A DNA stretch of 64,000 nt from Halichoerus grypus. Taxonomy: Eukaryota > Chordata > Mammalia > Carnivora > Phocidae. The DNA lies in the NCBI RefSeq assembly GCF_964656455.1, contig NC_135715.1, positions 165,136,437 to 165,200,436 of the forward strand, written 5' to 3'. The notes beneath the pieces are model-generated. The model worked only from the letters and a program-made list of their open reading frames with translations. It was not told where the DNA came from and made no database searches. Position numbers and translations under genes: made by a program. Positions 1 through 11,300 of this stretch are shown here, piece by piece (the stretch's first letter is position 1; every line of letters starts with the position of its first letter).

Positions 1-1628
1 TGAGGATTTTGGAATCCGTATTCATCAGGGATATCAGTCTGAAATTCTCCTTTTTGATGGGGTCTTTGCCTGGTTTGGGGATTAAGGTAATGCTGGCCTC
101 ATAGAATGAGTTTGGAAGTTTTCCTTCTGTTTCTATTTTTTGAAACAGCTTCAGTAGACTAGGTATTATTTCTTCTTTGAATGTTTGGTAGAATTCCCCA
201 GGGAATCCATCAGGCCCTGGACTCTTGTTTTTTGGGAGGTTTTTGATCACTGCTTCAATCTCATTACTGGTTATTGGCCTATTCAGGTTGTCAATTTCTT
301 CCTGTTTCAGTCTTGGCAGCTTATAGGTTTCCAGGAAGGCCTCCATTTCATCCAGATTGCTCAGTTTATTGGCATATAGTTGTTGATAATAATTTCTAAT
401 AATTGTTTCTATTTCCTTGGTGTTAGTCGTGATCTCTCCCCTTTCATTCATAATTTTATTAATTTGGGTTCTTTCTCTTTTCTTTTGGGTAAGTCTGGCC
501 AGTGGTTTATCGATCTTATTAATTCTTTCAAAGAACCAACTTCTAGTTTCATTGATCTGATCTACTGTGTTTCTGGTTTCTAATTCATTGATCTCTGCTT
601 AAATTTTAATTATTTCTCTTCTAATGCTTGGCTTAGGCATCATTTGTTGCTTTTTCTCTAGTTCTTTAAGGTGTAGAGTTAGTTGGTGAATTCGGGATTT
701 TTCTATTTTTTTGAGTGAGGTTTGGTGGCTGTGTATTTCCCCCTTAAGACCGCCTTTGCAGTATCCCATAGGTTTTGGACCGACGTGTTTTCGTTCTCAT
801 TGATTTCCATGAATTGTTTAAGTTCTTCTTTGATTTCCTGGTTGACCCAAACATTCTTGAGCAGAGTGGTCTTTAGCTTCCAAGTGTTTGAATTTCTGCC
901 AAATTTTTTCTTGTGATTGAGTTCCAGTTTTAGAGCATTGTGGTCTGAGAATATGCAGGGGATAATCTCAATCTTTTGGTATCGGTTGAGACCTGATTTG
1001 TGACCCAGTATATGGTCTATTCTGGAGAAAGTTCCATGTGCGCTCGAGAAGAATGAGTATTCTGTTGTTTTAGGGTGGAATGTTCTGTAAATATCTATGA
1101 GGTCCATCTGGTCCAATGTATCATTCAAAGCTCTTGTTTCCTTGTTGATTTTCTGCTTAGATGATCTGTCCATTGCTGAGAGTGGAGTATTGAGGTCTCC
1201 TACAATTAACGTATTGTTATCAATATGACTCTTTATTTTGGTTAACAGTTGGCTTATGTAGATGGCTGCTCCCATGTTGGGGGCATAGATATTTACAATT
1301 GATAGATCTTCTTGTTGGATAGACCCTTTAAAAATGATATAGTGTCCTTCTGTGTCTCTAATTACAGACTTTAGTTTAAAATCTAATTTGTCTGATATAA
1401 GAATTGTTACCCCAGCTTTCTTTTGAGGTCTGCCGGCATGGAAGATGGATCTCCATCCCTTCACTTTCAGTCTGGATGTATCTTTAGGTTCAAAATGAGT
1501 CTCTTGTAGGCAGCATATGGATGGGTCCTGTCTTTTTATCCAATCTGCAACCTTGTGCCGTTTTATGGGAGCATTAAGCCATTCACGTTGAGAGTGATTA
1601 TTGAAAGATATGAATTAATTGTCATCAT
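1..1628 (-). pseudogene. LINE-1 ORF2, 5' part (endonuclease and start of reverse transcriptase), disrupted
   Basis: Start codons are at 1626-1628 and 1623-1625, but the frame ends at TAA 1563-1565, about 20 codons in, consistent with a one-base loss near 1573. The frame open from about 1530 to 703 carries the APE-type endonuclease motifs GDLNTPLS, SRIDHILGHK and SDHNALKLEL. It then stops at about 700 in an A-run, again consistent with a one-base loss. A third lesion is an in-frame TAA at 599-601. Beyond it the fragment [16 protein letters not shown] (near 200-250) marks the start of the reverse transcriptase. The copy cannot encode a full ORF2p. Confidence 0.88.
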
Positions 1629-1706
1629 GTTGCCTGTGAAGACGTTGTTTTTATAGATTGTCCCTGTAAACTTCTGTTGTATATCACTCTTGGAGTCTTT
1701 CTCCTT

Positions 1707-2597
1707 TTATAGAACCCCTCTTAATATTTCTTGCAGGGCCGGCTTAGTGGTCACATATTCTTTCAGTTTCTGCCGGTCGTGGAAGCTCTGCATCTCTCCA
1801 TCCATTCTAAATGACAGTCTTGCCAGATAAAGTATTCTTGGCTGCATGTTCTTCTCATTTAGTACCCTGAATATGTCTTGCCAGGCCTTTCTGGCTTGCC
1901 AGGTCTCTGTGGATAGGTCTGACGTTATTCTGATGTTCCTCCCTCTGTATGTAAGGAATCTCTTCCCCCTAACTGCCCTTAAGATGGTTTCCTTGGTTCT
2001 AAGATTTGCAAGTTTTACTATTACATGCCGGGGTGTTGGCCTGTTTTCCTTGATCTTGGGAGGGCTCCTCTCTGCCTCTAGGACGCGAATGTTTGTTTCA
2101 TTCCCCAGATTAGGGAAGTTCTCAGCTACGATTTGCTCAAATACATCTTCTAGTCCTCTCTCTCTCTCCACTCCCTCCAGGATTCCAATTATTCTGACAT
2201 TGGAACGCCTCATGGTGTCACTTATTGCTCTGATTCTATTTGCATGGATTCTGAGTTGTTTTTCCCTGGCCTCCTCTTTTCCCTTTTTATCTATTATAGT
2301 GTCTTCCAGGTCACTTATTCGTTCTTCTGCCTCAGTTACCCTAGCTGTTAGATTATCTAGATTGGATTGGATCTCATTGATAGCATTTTTAAGTTCTGCC
2401 AATTCAGCTTTCGTTTCTGCCCTTACAGACTCTATGTTGCCATTAATTGATTTCTCCATTCTAGCCATTGTCTTCACAATTGCTAGCCTGAATTCCATCT
2501 CCGACATCTTGGTTATATCTGCATCCATTTGTAAATCTGCAGCATAAGTCATAATCTCTGAGTCTTTTCTATTTTGGGGGCTCCTCCTCCTAGTCAT
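1707..2597 (-). CDS. LINE-1 ORF1 protein, intact 296 aa
   Basis: Open from Met at 2597 to a stop just below 1707. L1 ORF1p is an RNA-binding chaperone that trimerises and coats L1 RNA. The N-terminal third (about residues 55-115) is a heptad-like coiled coil rich in Glu, Leu and Ile; RRSNVRIIGI (about residue 130) starts the RRM-like domain; the C-terminal domain holds RHVIVKLANL and the block RGRNIRITSDLSTETWQARK. The length is somewhat below the 338 aa of human ORF1p, as usual for carnivore L1. No internal stop or frameshift is present. Confidence 0.9.
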   Translation of the reverse strand: MTRRRSPQNRKDSEIMTYAADLQMDADITKMSEMEFRLAIVKTMARMEKSINGNIESVRAETKAELAELKNAINEIQSNLDNLTARVTEAEERISDLEDTIIDKKGKEEAREKQLRIHANRIRAISDTMRRSNVRIIGILEGVERERGLEDVFEQIVAENFPNLGNETNIRVLEAERSPPKIKENRPTPRHVIVKLANLRTKETILRAVRGKRFLTYRGRNIRITSDLSTETWQARKAWQDIFRVLNEKNMQPRILYLARLSFRMDGEMQSFHDRQKLKEYVTTKPALQEILRGVL

Positions 2598-3553
2598 TCT
2601 GTTGATGGGTGTTTGAGGGAATGTATAGAGTCCAAATTATTGACCAGAACCCAAGCAAGATGCACCTGTTTTCTTGGGACCTTAGGGTTGCTGGCCTCTT
2701 GTTTTCTCAGCCTGTCTTCTGCGGGAGGGGCCTGCCACGGCTGTTACTCAGGCAACCCTGGTTGGGCGGAGTTGCCCTGCCCCCCTGTGGTGGGGGATGG
2801 GCTCAGCGGGAATCAGTTTTTGGGGCTTTTGTTCTCTGGTGGCTTTCCCTTGTGGCTTTCTGCGTCTCTTCCACGAGTCAGAGCAGAAGAGACTGTTTCC
2901 AACCCTCTGCCTCAGAGCAGAGAGATCGCAGTCTGTTCTTCAGTGAGCTCTCCAGGCCACACTGTCTCTGTTTCTGTCCGTGCTGCTATAAACTGCAGCG
3001 GCCTGGGTTGTGCGCCCCTCCGCAGCGCCCCCAGTCCTGCCTCCAGGTCGGGGCACGTCTCTGCCCTTTGCGCTTCTAAAACCATCAGCCGCTCCCAGTT
3101 CGCTCTCGGTTTCTGTCCCGGGGGCTGCAGTTCGCAGGCGCGACCCCGCCGCTCCAGGTTTCTGCCCTGGGGGCTGCAGTTCACAGGCGCGACCCCACCG
3201 CTCTGGGTTTCTGCCCTAGGGGCTGCCCTAGAGTCCTTTCCCCGCTGCTACCGGTCTGCGAGTCTGTGCCCGTCCCCAGCGAGCGAGGCTGTCACTCACC
3301 GGCGGTGTAGGATCCCCATGGCCAGGCTCCCTCCCGCTGCCGTTTATCCTCTGATATCTGCCCGCGGAATCACGGCTCCCCGCTTCGTACCTTGAAACTA
3401 ACCGCATGCGATATTCTGTTTGTAGAGATCCAGATCTTCTTACATCTCAGGCTGGTTTCGTGGGTGCTCAGACTGGTCTGGTAGATATCCAGCTCAATTC
3501 CGGGGACCAGTTGAAATAGGGTCCCCTACTCCTCTGCCATCTTTCCTTCTCTC
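2598..3553 (-). promoter_or_regulatory. LINE-1 5'UTR with internal promoter region, CpG-rich
   Basis: This segment is far richer in G+C and CpG than the flanking introns, most clearly at 2740-3400. By position (upstream of ORF1, ending at the L1 5' end) it is the L1 5'UTR, which in mammals contains the internal promoter. It includes a 49-bp tandem repeat at 3108-3230. It is not a host CpG island. Confidence 0.75.
3108..3230. repeat. 49-bp tandem repeat in the LINE-1 5'UTR, about 2.5 units
   Basis: The motif 'ggtttctg' begins at 3108, 3157 and 3206, each followed by 'cc..gggggctgc' and, in the first two units, by 'aggcgcgacccc'. The period is 49 bp. Such repeats are common in L1 5'UTRs and can vary in number between copies. 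Confidence 0.85.
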
Positions 3554-3557
3554 TGCG

Positions 3558-3715
3558 TAGCTCTATTCTTAACATCCTGAGGAACCTCCATACTGTTTTC
3601 CAGAGTGGCTGTACCAACTTGTATTCCCACCAGCAGTGTAAGAGGGTTCCCCTTTCTCCACATCCTCACCAACATTTGTTGTTTCCTGTTTTCTGCCCTA
3701 AACTCAAGTTCTCAT
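3558..3715 (-). mobile_element. Older LINE-1 ORF2 fragment
   Basis: Matches the second L1 of this window at 8505-8640 over about 140 bp ('gaggaacctccatactgttt' and 'ccagagtggctgtaccaact' type segments), on the same strand. This is a late part of ORF2. It starts immediately beside the 5' end of the young L1, so it is probably the right-hand remnant of the L1 into which that copy inserted. Confidence 0.8.
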
Positions 3716-4129
3716 CGAAATGTCCAGACCCTGGGTGTGAGCAGCGTTATCATGCTGTAAAATGCCTAGGCAATAACTCAGAAAAATACAAGTTGTTTTT
3801 CTCGTCACACCAGGCCACATACCAGTAAGGAATGATAAGAGGCAATAAATCTAGGTTTTTGGAAGTGAAGGCAGTTCTTTCCAGTCTATAGAGCAGAGTG
3901 GACATTTTGTTTTGTACTGACCCACTTCTTTTCCTTTGAACTAGCTTTTATTTTCACTTCTTCTTTAGATAATTGTATGCCTATAAGCATATACTTAACT
4001 TTTATAAGAGTCGTCAGTGGGAAAATTTGTAGTTGAACTATGATTATATTAGATAGCATTTAGTTTTCTTTAGAGATAGGGAAGAAAATAATGTTTAGAG
4101 TCGTGCACAGGCCAGCAACCTAGATAAGA

Positions 4130-4557
4130 AACCATAAGGACATTATGCTGAGTGAAATAAGTCAGACAGAGGAAGGCAAAAACTCTATGATCTTGCTTAT
4201 ATGTGGAATCTAAAAGTACTGAACTCAGAAGCAGAGAACAAATTAGTGGTTATCAGAAGCCAGTGGGGGAAATGCATGAAGGAGGTCAAAAGGTACAAAC
4301 TTCCAGGTATAAGATAAATAAATTCTGGGATGTAATGTACAACTTGGTGACTATAGTATCTTTGTATATTTGAAAGTTGCTAAGACAGTAGATCTTAAAA
4401 GTCCTCATCACAAGGAAAAAATTGTGATGTGATGGATGTTAACTACACTTATATATTTTGCAATATATGCATATATCAGATCATTATACTGTACACCTTA
4501 AATTATACAATATTACGTATTATTATATCCCAATAAAATTGGACTAAAAAAGGAATC
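4130..4557 (+). mobile_element. LINE-1 3'UTR fragment (older L1M-type), sense orientation
   Basis: Carries the end of ORF2 and the 3'UTR typical of mammalian L1, including 'gaaataagtcagacag', 'tatgtggaatctaaaa', 'ctgtacaccttaaattata' and a terminal 'caataaaattgg'. It is clearly diverged from consensus. Confidence 0.75.
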
Positions 4558-4599
4558 ATATACTCTACTAGTGTTGCTCACTAATAGAATGAAAACAAA

Positions 4600-5090
4600 T
4601 CTGAAATTTGATCTGTATTCATTAGGTATTGTAATGAGGGCTTACTACATACTGGGTACTATTTTAGGTGCTGGGGTTAAAGTGGTGAATAAGACAAACA
4701 TAGAGCCTGAGCTTTATGGAGCTTATAGTCTACAGGGGCAGACAGGGATAAACGGGATGAGTAAGTAATTACATACTGTTTGTTAGATAGCGTGCTAAGG
4801 AGAAAAAAAATGAAGCCAAGGAGGTAGATTTACAAGGAAGAGCAAAATGAGATGGTACTTTTGAAGGAGGACTTTCAAGAAATTAGGGAGCTGGAAGAGC
4901 ATTCCAGGAGAAGAGCAAATGCAAAGGCCCTGAGGCAGGAGTGTGTGTTGTAGGAACTTTGAGGGGCCCAGCTAGGTTGGACAGGAGTGGACAAAGGGGA
5001 GAGTGGTAGGAGATGAAGGCTCTGAGAAGTGGAAATAGGGAAATCATACCAGTGAGAAGAACTGCTAATGGGAAAATAGTATTTTGAGAG
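4600..5090 (-). mobile_element. LINE-2 (L2) fragment
   Basis: On the + strand it reads as the reverse complement of the L2 3' region: 'tactgggtactattttaggt', then 'gagcctgagctttatggagc', 'gagcattccaggagaagagc' and 'gcaaaggccctgaggcagga'. Two more copies in the same orientation occur at 35285 and 38715. The match is from memory of the L2 consensus. Confidence 0.75.
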
Positions 5091-6189
5091 TGATCAAGTC
5101 AGAATATTGCAGTCATTTGATGGGGCACAGAAAACTTTTTTTTTTTTATCTTCAGAGATTTCACCCCTAGGTAAAATAAGTTTTGACCCAGGTACTAGCC
5201 ATTTAGACTATTGATCATCACAGTTGAACAAACATTTTTTGCTGTGGCAATGTATGTATAAATAGGGAGTAAGTTTCAAATTTGAGACAGAAGTGTCATT
5301 TAACTTTAAATGTTTAATGTTTGCTTAAACCTGTATCATTTTTCAACTAGTAAGTATAAAAATTACTGGATAATGAAGACAACCACCCTTAGATAAAGTC
5401 ATTTTGATTAAGTAAAATGTTTTTCCCCTACTCTAGTGGTAGGTAAATAACTTGTATACAGCAAGATTATTTGACTTGGTACACAAACAATTGACTTTGA
5501 TTTCTTGTGCTGATTAATGGCCCTGTTATGCTAAAAAAAAACCCTCAAAGAACAAAACAAAAACCCCAAATAACGACTCCCTAAGCCTCATAGTTTTCAA
5601 ATATGTAAAATAAGATGGTTTTTTTCAATGCATCCCCAATAGGGCAGTTTTGCAGGTTTGTTGAATTAAGAAATGTATGTGAGTATGTTTAATAAACTGT
5701 TGAAGAAATTTATCAGTACAAACTGTTATCGTCGTAGTATTTAAAGCATTGGTTTTACATTGGTATACCCATAATCATGTTCTTCAGGGGCCGAGTGTTT
5801 CATGCCTACTCCCTTTTCTCTTTTGCTTTCTTCCTTACTCCCTACCTTTTGTTCATGTAACAATCTGTCTTCATCTTCACCATGAGGAGAGGGAAAGGAA
5901 CAGTGCTTGAAACTTTAGTCGGCTTTTAAAATTGTGTTTCTAATCCAGTTGTGAGTTTCATTGCTCTGAGTATCATTTCACCTGTTACCAGAATTAAGAA
6001 TTTACTGAACTTGAATTTAGATTTGTTGATGTTTAGTTTATTATTACTGGTTTTAGTATGCTTTACAGTAAGTCAAGTAATATGGATGGATTATTTCTAA
6101 TAAGAATTCATGTTATCTCTCAAGCAGTGAATAGCAAAACTCTTAATTATTGTGAGTCTCATATGTAATCTATTAAGAACACTTTTTAA

Positions 6190-6900
6190 ATAACTAGTTC
6201 TCTGCTTATGAAACTAATACATCATAGGAAATTTGGAAAAGCAAAATAAGCAAATACTTAACTACATTGTAATTTTCCATGATCCCATCCCGGAGAGAGA
6301 AACTTCTCTTCACCTTTAGTATACATTCTTCCAGTTTTTCAATGATATGTTCTTATATATTTTTAAAATAAATTGAATCATTATTCTGTAATAGAATTTT
6401 TGCTCAATGATGGATCTCTCTGAGTTGCAGTATTTTTATTTGTAAAATAAAGATGATATATGCATTATATAGAGTTCTTGTGAGGATTAAATCAGGTAAC
6501 GTGTACATTAACAGTGTCTGGCACATAGTATGTGCTCAGTAATGGAAGCTGATAGTAAATAATAGGAATGGAAATAAGATGTTTCTAGAAGTGTAGTTTC
6601 TAGGGCAAAGGATATAAATATTTTCAAGGTCATTGATAGACATTGCTAAATTTCTCTTTGAACTATGCTCCCAATTTATTCCTATCAGCAGAGTATGAGA
6701 GTGCTTTTTACCTTGAAACCATAATAACTATGGTTATTATAATTTTAAAACCTTTGCCAACAGGATGGGAAAAATTGGTATATCTTTTTTTTTAAATTTG
6801 CATTTTGAAGGAGTATTAAAGCATTCATCATTTTTTTATACGTTCATTGACCATTTATGTTTCTTTCTTGTGAATTTCCTATTCATGGCTTTGAAGAAAG
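6190..6900 (-). mobile_element. Decayed L1M/HAL1-like fragment, interrupted by a MIR
   Basis: AT-rich sequence with the reverse-complement flavour of old L1 ORF2/3' regions (for example 'tttctagggcaaaggatata', 'ttgccaacaggatgggaaaa', 'tttgcattttgaaggagtat'). Family assignment is tentative. Confidence 0.5.
6421..6550 (+). mobile_element. MIR SINE, 3' part
   Basis: Shows the MIR 3' half: 'tatttgtaaaataaagatga', 'ttgtgaggattaaatcaggt' and 'gtgtctggcacatagtatgt' followed by 'gctcagtaa'. Confidence 0.7.
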
Positions 6901-7135
6901 CTGTTTCAGAGTAGCTAATAAAACTATGCTTTTATCTACACTGGAGCAATTGAATGGTGCTCTATTTTTTAAAAAATTAAAGTTTCAATAAGACATACTT
7001 TTCATTTTTGATAGCTAAAACATTAGCATATAAATGTTCCCATTTTAAGAAGGATATTGGAGAAAGTTCTAACACTCTTCCGTAGAAGCTTGATCACATC
7101 TTGCTTTTTAATGGTCCACAATTGTTTTGTTTCAG

Positions 7136-7208
7136 AAAAGCACAGGTCGACCACATATAATCCAGAAAACCTTGGCAGCACAATATTCTAAGCAAATGAA
7201 GAATCTCA
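7136..7208 (+). CDS. ADAM23: ADAM23 coding exon (window exon 1): end of prodomain
   Basis: Acceptor 'ttgtttcag' precedes it and donor 'gtaagt' follows. It opens in phase 0 and translates as [20 protein letters not shown] and on to MKNL, leaving one base. This is the C-terminal part of the prodomain, which in the family assists folding and is removed in the secretory pathway. The junction with the next exon makes an N-L-S sequon, a likely N-glycosylation site. The ORF continues upstream of the exon only as intron, so the start codon lies outside the window. Confidence 0.95.
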
Positions 7209-8294
7209 GTAAGTTTTAATTAAGATGGCCATTTTATTTTATGTAATAGGAGCCGTGCCTTGGGGGAACTCAGTGCGCATGCAGGAGGTGAAATTGCTCT
7301 GCAGTGAGCCGTGTGGGTGGGCAGTGGCATGAACTGTGGCTGGTGTGGAATGAGGCCTGGAGAGTCGTTGCCGATGGAAATACTGAAAGAAGAAGCCCAG
7401 GAGTAAACCTCTGTTAGAACCAGACAGTGTGGCTAAATTTAATGGTGATTTGCAATGAGGCTCATCCTTAAATTTCTCTGACAGTTTACTGCTTTTTAGA
7501 CAATTTGTATTGTCTTGCTCTTATGTTCTGGTCCTGAGGTATCTTAAGCACACTGATGTTGACAAAAGCTTCTTTTGGATTATTGGGGTATGTGATATTG
7601 CTTCTGTACATTAATGCCAAAAGTCTTCAATAATTTATGCAAAGGCTTATGCCATACATTATTTTTAAATCTAAAATGAATTAAGCACAGTGAAATTCTC
7701 TTAAATTTTCAGATACTCAGGGTCAGGTGGTTGTAGGTCAGATATGCATATTCTAATGAACCTTGAATGGCTCGTTACATTTTTGATGATGTTTGGAAGA
7801 AAATAATATTTGAATTATAAATTATAATTTGTACATTACGAACAGAATTAGATTTGCGACCATGAGAATGTGAAATATTTAGTGACCGGCATACTTTTTT
7901 CACCTTAGTTTATTTTGATTTTGAGATGATGTATGCTATCAATGTTGCTGTTTCTTCACGTAATATTTTTATTTTATTTTATTTTATTTTTTGCATCATG
8001 ATAAGTATACTCTTTAATTCCCATCACCTATCTTACCCATCCCCCCCCACCTCCCTTATGGTAGACATCAGTTTGTTCACTATAGTTAAGAGTTTTCCTG
8101 GTTTGTCTCTTTTTCTCTCTCTTTTTTTTTTCCTTTACTCATTTCGTTTGTTTCTTAAATTCCACTTAGGAGTGATATCACATGGTTTTTGTTTTTCTCT
8201 GACTGACTTATTTTGCTTAGCATTATACTCTCTAACTCCATCTCTGTTGTTGCAAATGGCAAGATTTCATTCTTTTTTATGGCTGTGTAATATT

Positions 8295-8337
<43 letters not shown>

Positions 8338-11300
8338 CACATCTTCTTTGTCCTTTCATCTACTGATGGACATTTGGGCTGCTTCCATAGTTTGGCTATT
8401 GTAAATAATGCTGCAATAAACATAGCGGTGTATATATCCCTTTGAATTAGTGTTTTTGTATTTTTTTGGTAAATACCTAGTGGTGTGATTGCTGGATTGT
8501 AGGGTAGCTCTATTTTTAACTTTTTGAGGAACCTCCATACTGTTTTCCAGAGTGGCTGCACCAGCTCGCATTCCCACCAACAGTGTAGGAAGATTCCTTT
8601 TTCTCCACAGTCTCACCAACACTTGTGGTTTCTTGTGTTTTTTATTTTATCCATTCTGACAGGTGTGAGGTGATAGTTTTGATTTGCATTTCCATGATGA
8701 TGAGTGATATTGATCATCTTTTCATGTGTCTCTTGAGCATCTGGTTATCTTCTTTGGAGAAATGTGTGTTCATATCTTTTGTCCTTTTTTTATAATCTTT
8801 TTTTTTTTTTTTTTAGAGAGAGAGAGTGCATGTACAGCAGAGGAGGGGCAGAGGGAGAGGGAGAGAGAGAATCCCAAGCCGGGTCCATGCCCAGCGTGCA
8901 GCGCAATGAGGGCTCAATCCCACAACCCCGAGATCATGAGCTGGATGCCTAACTGACTGAGCCACCCAGGCATCCCTCTTCTGTCCATTTTTTAATTGGA
9001 TTATTTGGTTTTTGGGTATTAAGTTGTATCCATTTTTTATATATTTTGGATACTAGCCCTTTATCGGATATGTCCTTTGTAAATATTTTCCCCCATTCAG
9101 TAGGTTGCCTTTTAGTTTTGGTGATTGTTTCCTTTGCTGTGCAAAAACATTTTATTTTGAGATAGTCCCCATAGTTTATTTTTGCTTTTGTTTCCCTTAC
9201 CTCAGGAGACATATCCAGAAAAATGTTGCTATGGCTGATGTCAGAGAAATTATTGCCTGTGCTCTCTTCAAGGATTTTTATGGTTTTAGGCCTCACATTT
9301 AGGTCTTTAATCCATTTTGAGTTTATTTTTGTGTGTGGTGCAAGAAAGTGATCCAGTTTCATTCTTTTGCACGAAGCTGTTGTTGAAGAGATTGTCTTTT
9401 TCCATTTTATATTCATTCCTCTTTTGTTGAAGATTAATTCACCATATAATTGTGGGTTTATTTCTGGGTTTTCTATTCTATTCCGTTGATCTGTGTGTCT
9501 GTTTTTATGCCAGTAACATACTGTTTTAATCACTACCGCTTTGTAATATAACTTGAAGTCTGGAATTGTGATACCTTGAGTTTTGTTTTTCTTTTTCAGG
9601 ATTGCTTTGGCTATTTGAGGTCTTTTGTGGCTCCATACAAATTTTAGGGTTGGTTGTTTCTAGTTCTATGGAAAATGCTTTGGTATTTTGATAGGGATTG
9701 CAGTAAATCTGTAGATTACTTTGGGTAGCGTAGACATTTTAACAATAGATGTTCTTCCAGTCCACGAGCGTGGATTGTCTTTCCATTTCTTTGTGTTATC
9801 TTCAATTTCTTCCATCAGTGTTTTATAGTTTTCAGAGTACAGGTCTTTCACCTCTTTGGTTAAATTTATTCCTAGATATTTTATTATTTTTGGTGCAATT
9901 GTAAATGGGATTATTTTCTTAATTTCACTTTCTGCTGCTTCATTATTCGTGTATAGAAATGCAACAGATTCCTGTACGTTGATTTTGTATCCTGTGACTT
10001 TACTGAATTCATTTGTCAGTTCTAGTAGTTTTTTGGTGGAGTCTTTCAGGTTTTCTACATACAGTATCATGTCATCTGCAGATAGTGAGAGTTTTCCTGC
10101 TTCCCTACCAAGATGGATGCCTTTTATTTCTTATTTGTTGTCTGATTGCTGTGGCCAGGACTTGCAGTACTCTATTGAATAAAAGTGGTGAGAGTGGACA
10201 TCCTTGTCTTGTTCCTGACCTTAGGGGAGAAGTTCTCAGTGTTTCCCTCTTGAGTATGATGTTGGCTGTGGGTTTTTCATATAAGGCTTTTATTATATTG
10301 AAGTATGTTCCCTTTAGCCCTACTTTGCAGAGGGCTTTTATCATGAGTGGATGTTGTACTTTGTCTAATGCTTTTTCTGCATCTATTGAAGTGATCATAT
10401 GGTTTTTATCTTTTCTCTTGTTGGTGTGGTATATCATGTTGATTGTTTTGGGAATATTGAACCACATTGGTGTCCTGGAAAGAAATCCCACTTGATTGTG
10501 GTGTATGATTTTTTTTTTTTTAGGTATCATTGGATTCAGTTTGCTAATATTTTAGTTGGGGATTTTTGCATCTATGTTCATCAGGAATGTCGGTCTGCAG
10601 TTCTCTTGTTGTGGTGTCTTTATTTGATTTTAGAATCAGGGTGATACTGGCCTCATAGAATGAATTTGGAAGTTTTCCTTCCGATTCTATTTTTTTTTAA
10701 ATAGTTTGAGAAGAATAGGTATTACCTCGTCTTTAAATGTTTGGTAGAATTCGCCTGAGAAGCCATCTGGTCCTGGACTTTTATTTTGGGGGAGTTTTTT
10801 GATTTCTGATTAAATTTCAATGCTGGTAATTGGTCTGTTCAAATTTTCTATTTCTTCCTGCTTTAGTTTTGGTACTTTCACATATTTTAAAAACATACTC
10901 CCATTGAACTGCAGTCAAGTATAAACTTTTGTATTCCCTTTTCTTTTACACAGGTATGGAAAGCAGAGACCAGTGGCCCTTTCTGTCTGAATTACAATGG
11001 TTGAAAAGGAGAAGGAAGAGAGCAGTGAATGTGAGTGTGGCGTTGAACCATAGGTGGGGCCACTTCATTCAGTGAAATTGTGTGCCTGAAATCACATCGT
11101 ATCTGAGTATATCTAAAGCAGTTGAGATTTGGGCAACATCCTTTCACAAACCAAAACAACAAACCAAACTCCTCCTATGGCTTGCGTCTTGTAGGCATAT
11201 TGCTTTTTATTCAGCTTTTTCTATTTGATGTAAACTGGTTACAGTGTCCTATGAACCCTGATGGCATATAAGGAATGTATTATTTTAGCTTCATTTTCAA

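Larger units (their letters stand above)
1..3553 (-). mobile_element. Young LINE-1, 5' portion (5'UTR, ORF1, part of ORF2), antisense to ADAM23
   Basis: Reading the minus strand from 3553 down: a 5' end of the form 'gaaaggaaagatggcag', a GC-rich 5'UTR (3553 to about 2598), an open ORF1, a short spacer, then ORF2 running off the left edge. Low divergence between its reading frames and a functional L1 suggests a recent insertion. The far end and its target-site duplication are outside the window. It abuts an older L1 fragment at 3558, which suggests insertion into an older L1. Confidence 0.93.
1..7135 (+). other. ADAM23 intron before window exon 1
   Basis: Contains the young L1, an older L1 piece, an L1 3'UTR, an L2 and a MIR/L1M composite, listed separately. 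No coding exon of the ADAM23 prodomain is visible. The stretches 3720-4130, 5090-6190 and 6900-7135 appear unique and AT-rich with no recognisable element. Confidence 0.8.
7962..10875 (-). mobile_element. 5'-truncated LINE-1 (3'UTR and C-terminal two thirds of ORF2), antisense
   Basis: A (TTTTA)n tail at 7964-7998 is the poly-A end; the 3'UTR follows, then ORF2 read from right to left. The reverse transcriptase block [15 protein letters not shown] is visible near 10200-10260 and the ADDMILY catalytic motif near 10060-10082. Frameshifts and stops break ORF2 into pieces of 134-194 codons, so this copy is dead and older than the one at 1-3553. The right edge near 10875 is the truncation point. 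A SINE (8798-8976) and a (TG)n tract (8297-8335) lie inside. Confidence 0.92.
7209..10953 (+). other. ADAM23 intron 1-2
   Basis: Unique sequence to about 7960, then the truncated antisense L1 to 10875, then about 80 bp of unique sequence before the acceptor. Confidence 0.85.

Noticed and set aside
1846..2547. A 233-codon + strand frame
   Set aside because: It is the antisense shadow of L1 ORF1, which has the coiled coil and RNA-binding domains on the minus strand.
2574..3395. Open frames of 273 and 156 codons in GC-rich sequence, and an apparent CpG island
   Set aside because: They lie on the wrong strand of a LINE-1 5'UTR. The CpG richness is that of the L1 promoter, and the frames carry no family signal.
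3600..7100. Search for the preceding ADAM23 prodomain exon
   Set aside because: No sequence encoding the expected upstream prodomain residues with splice borders was found, so the preceding exon lies left of the window.
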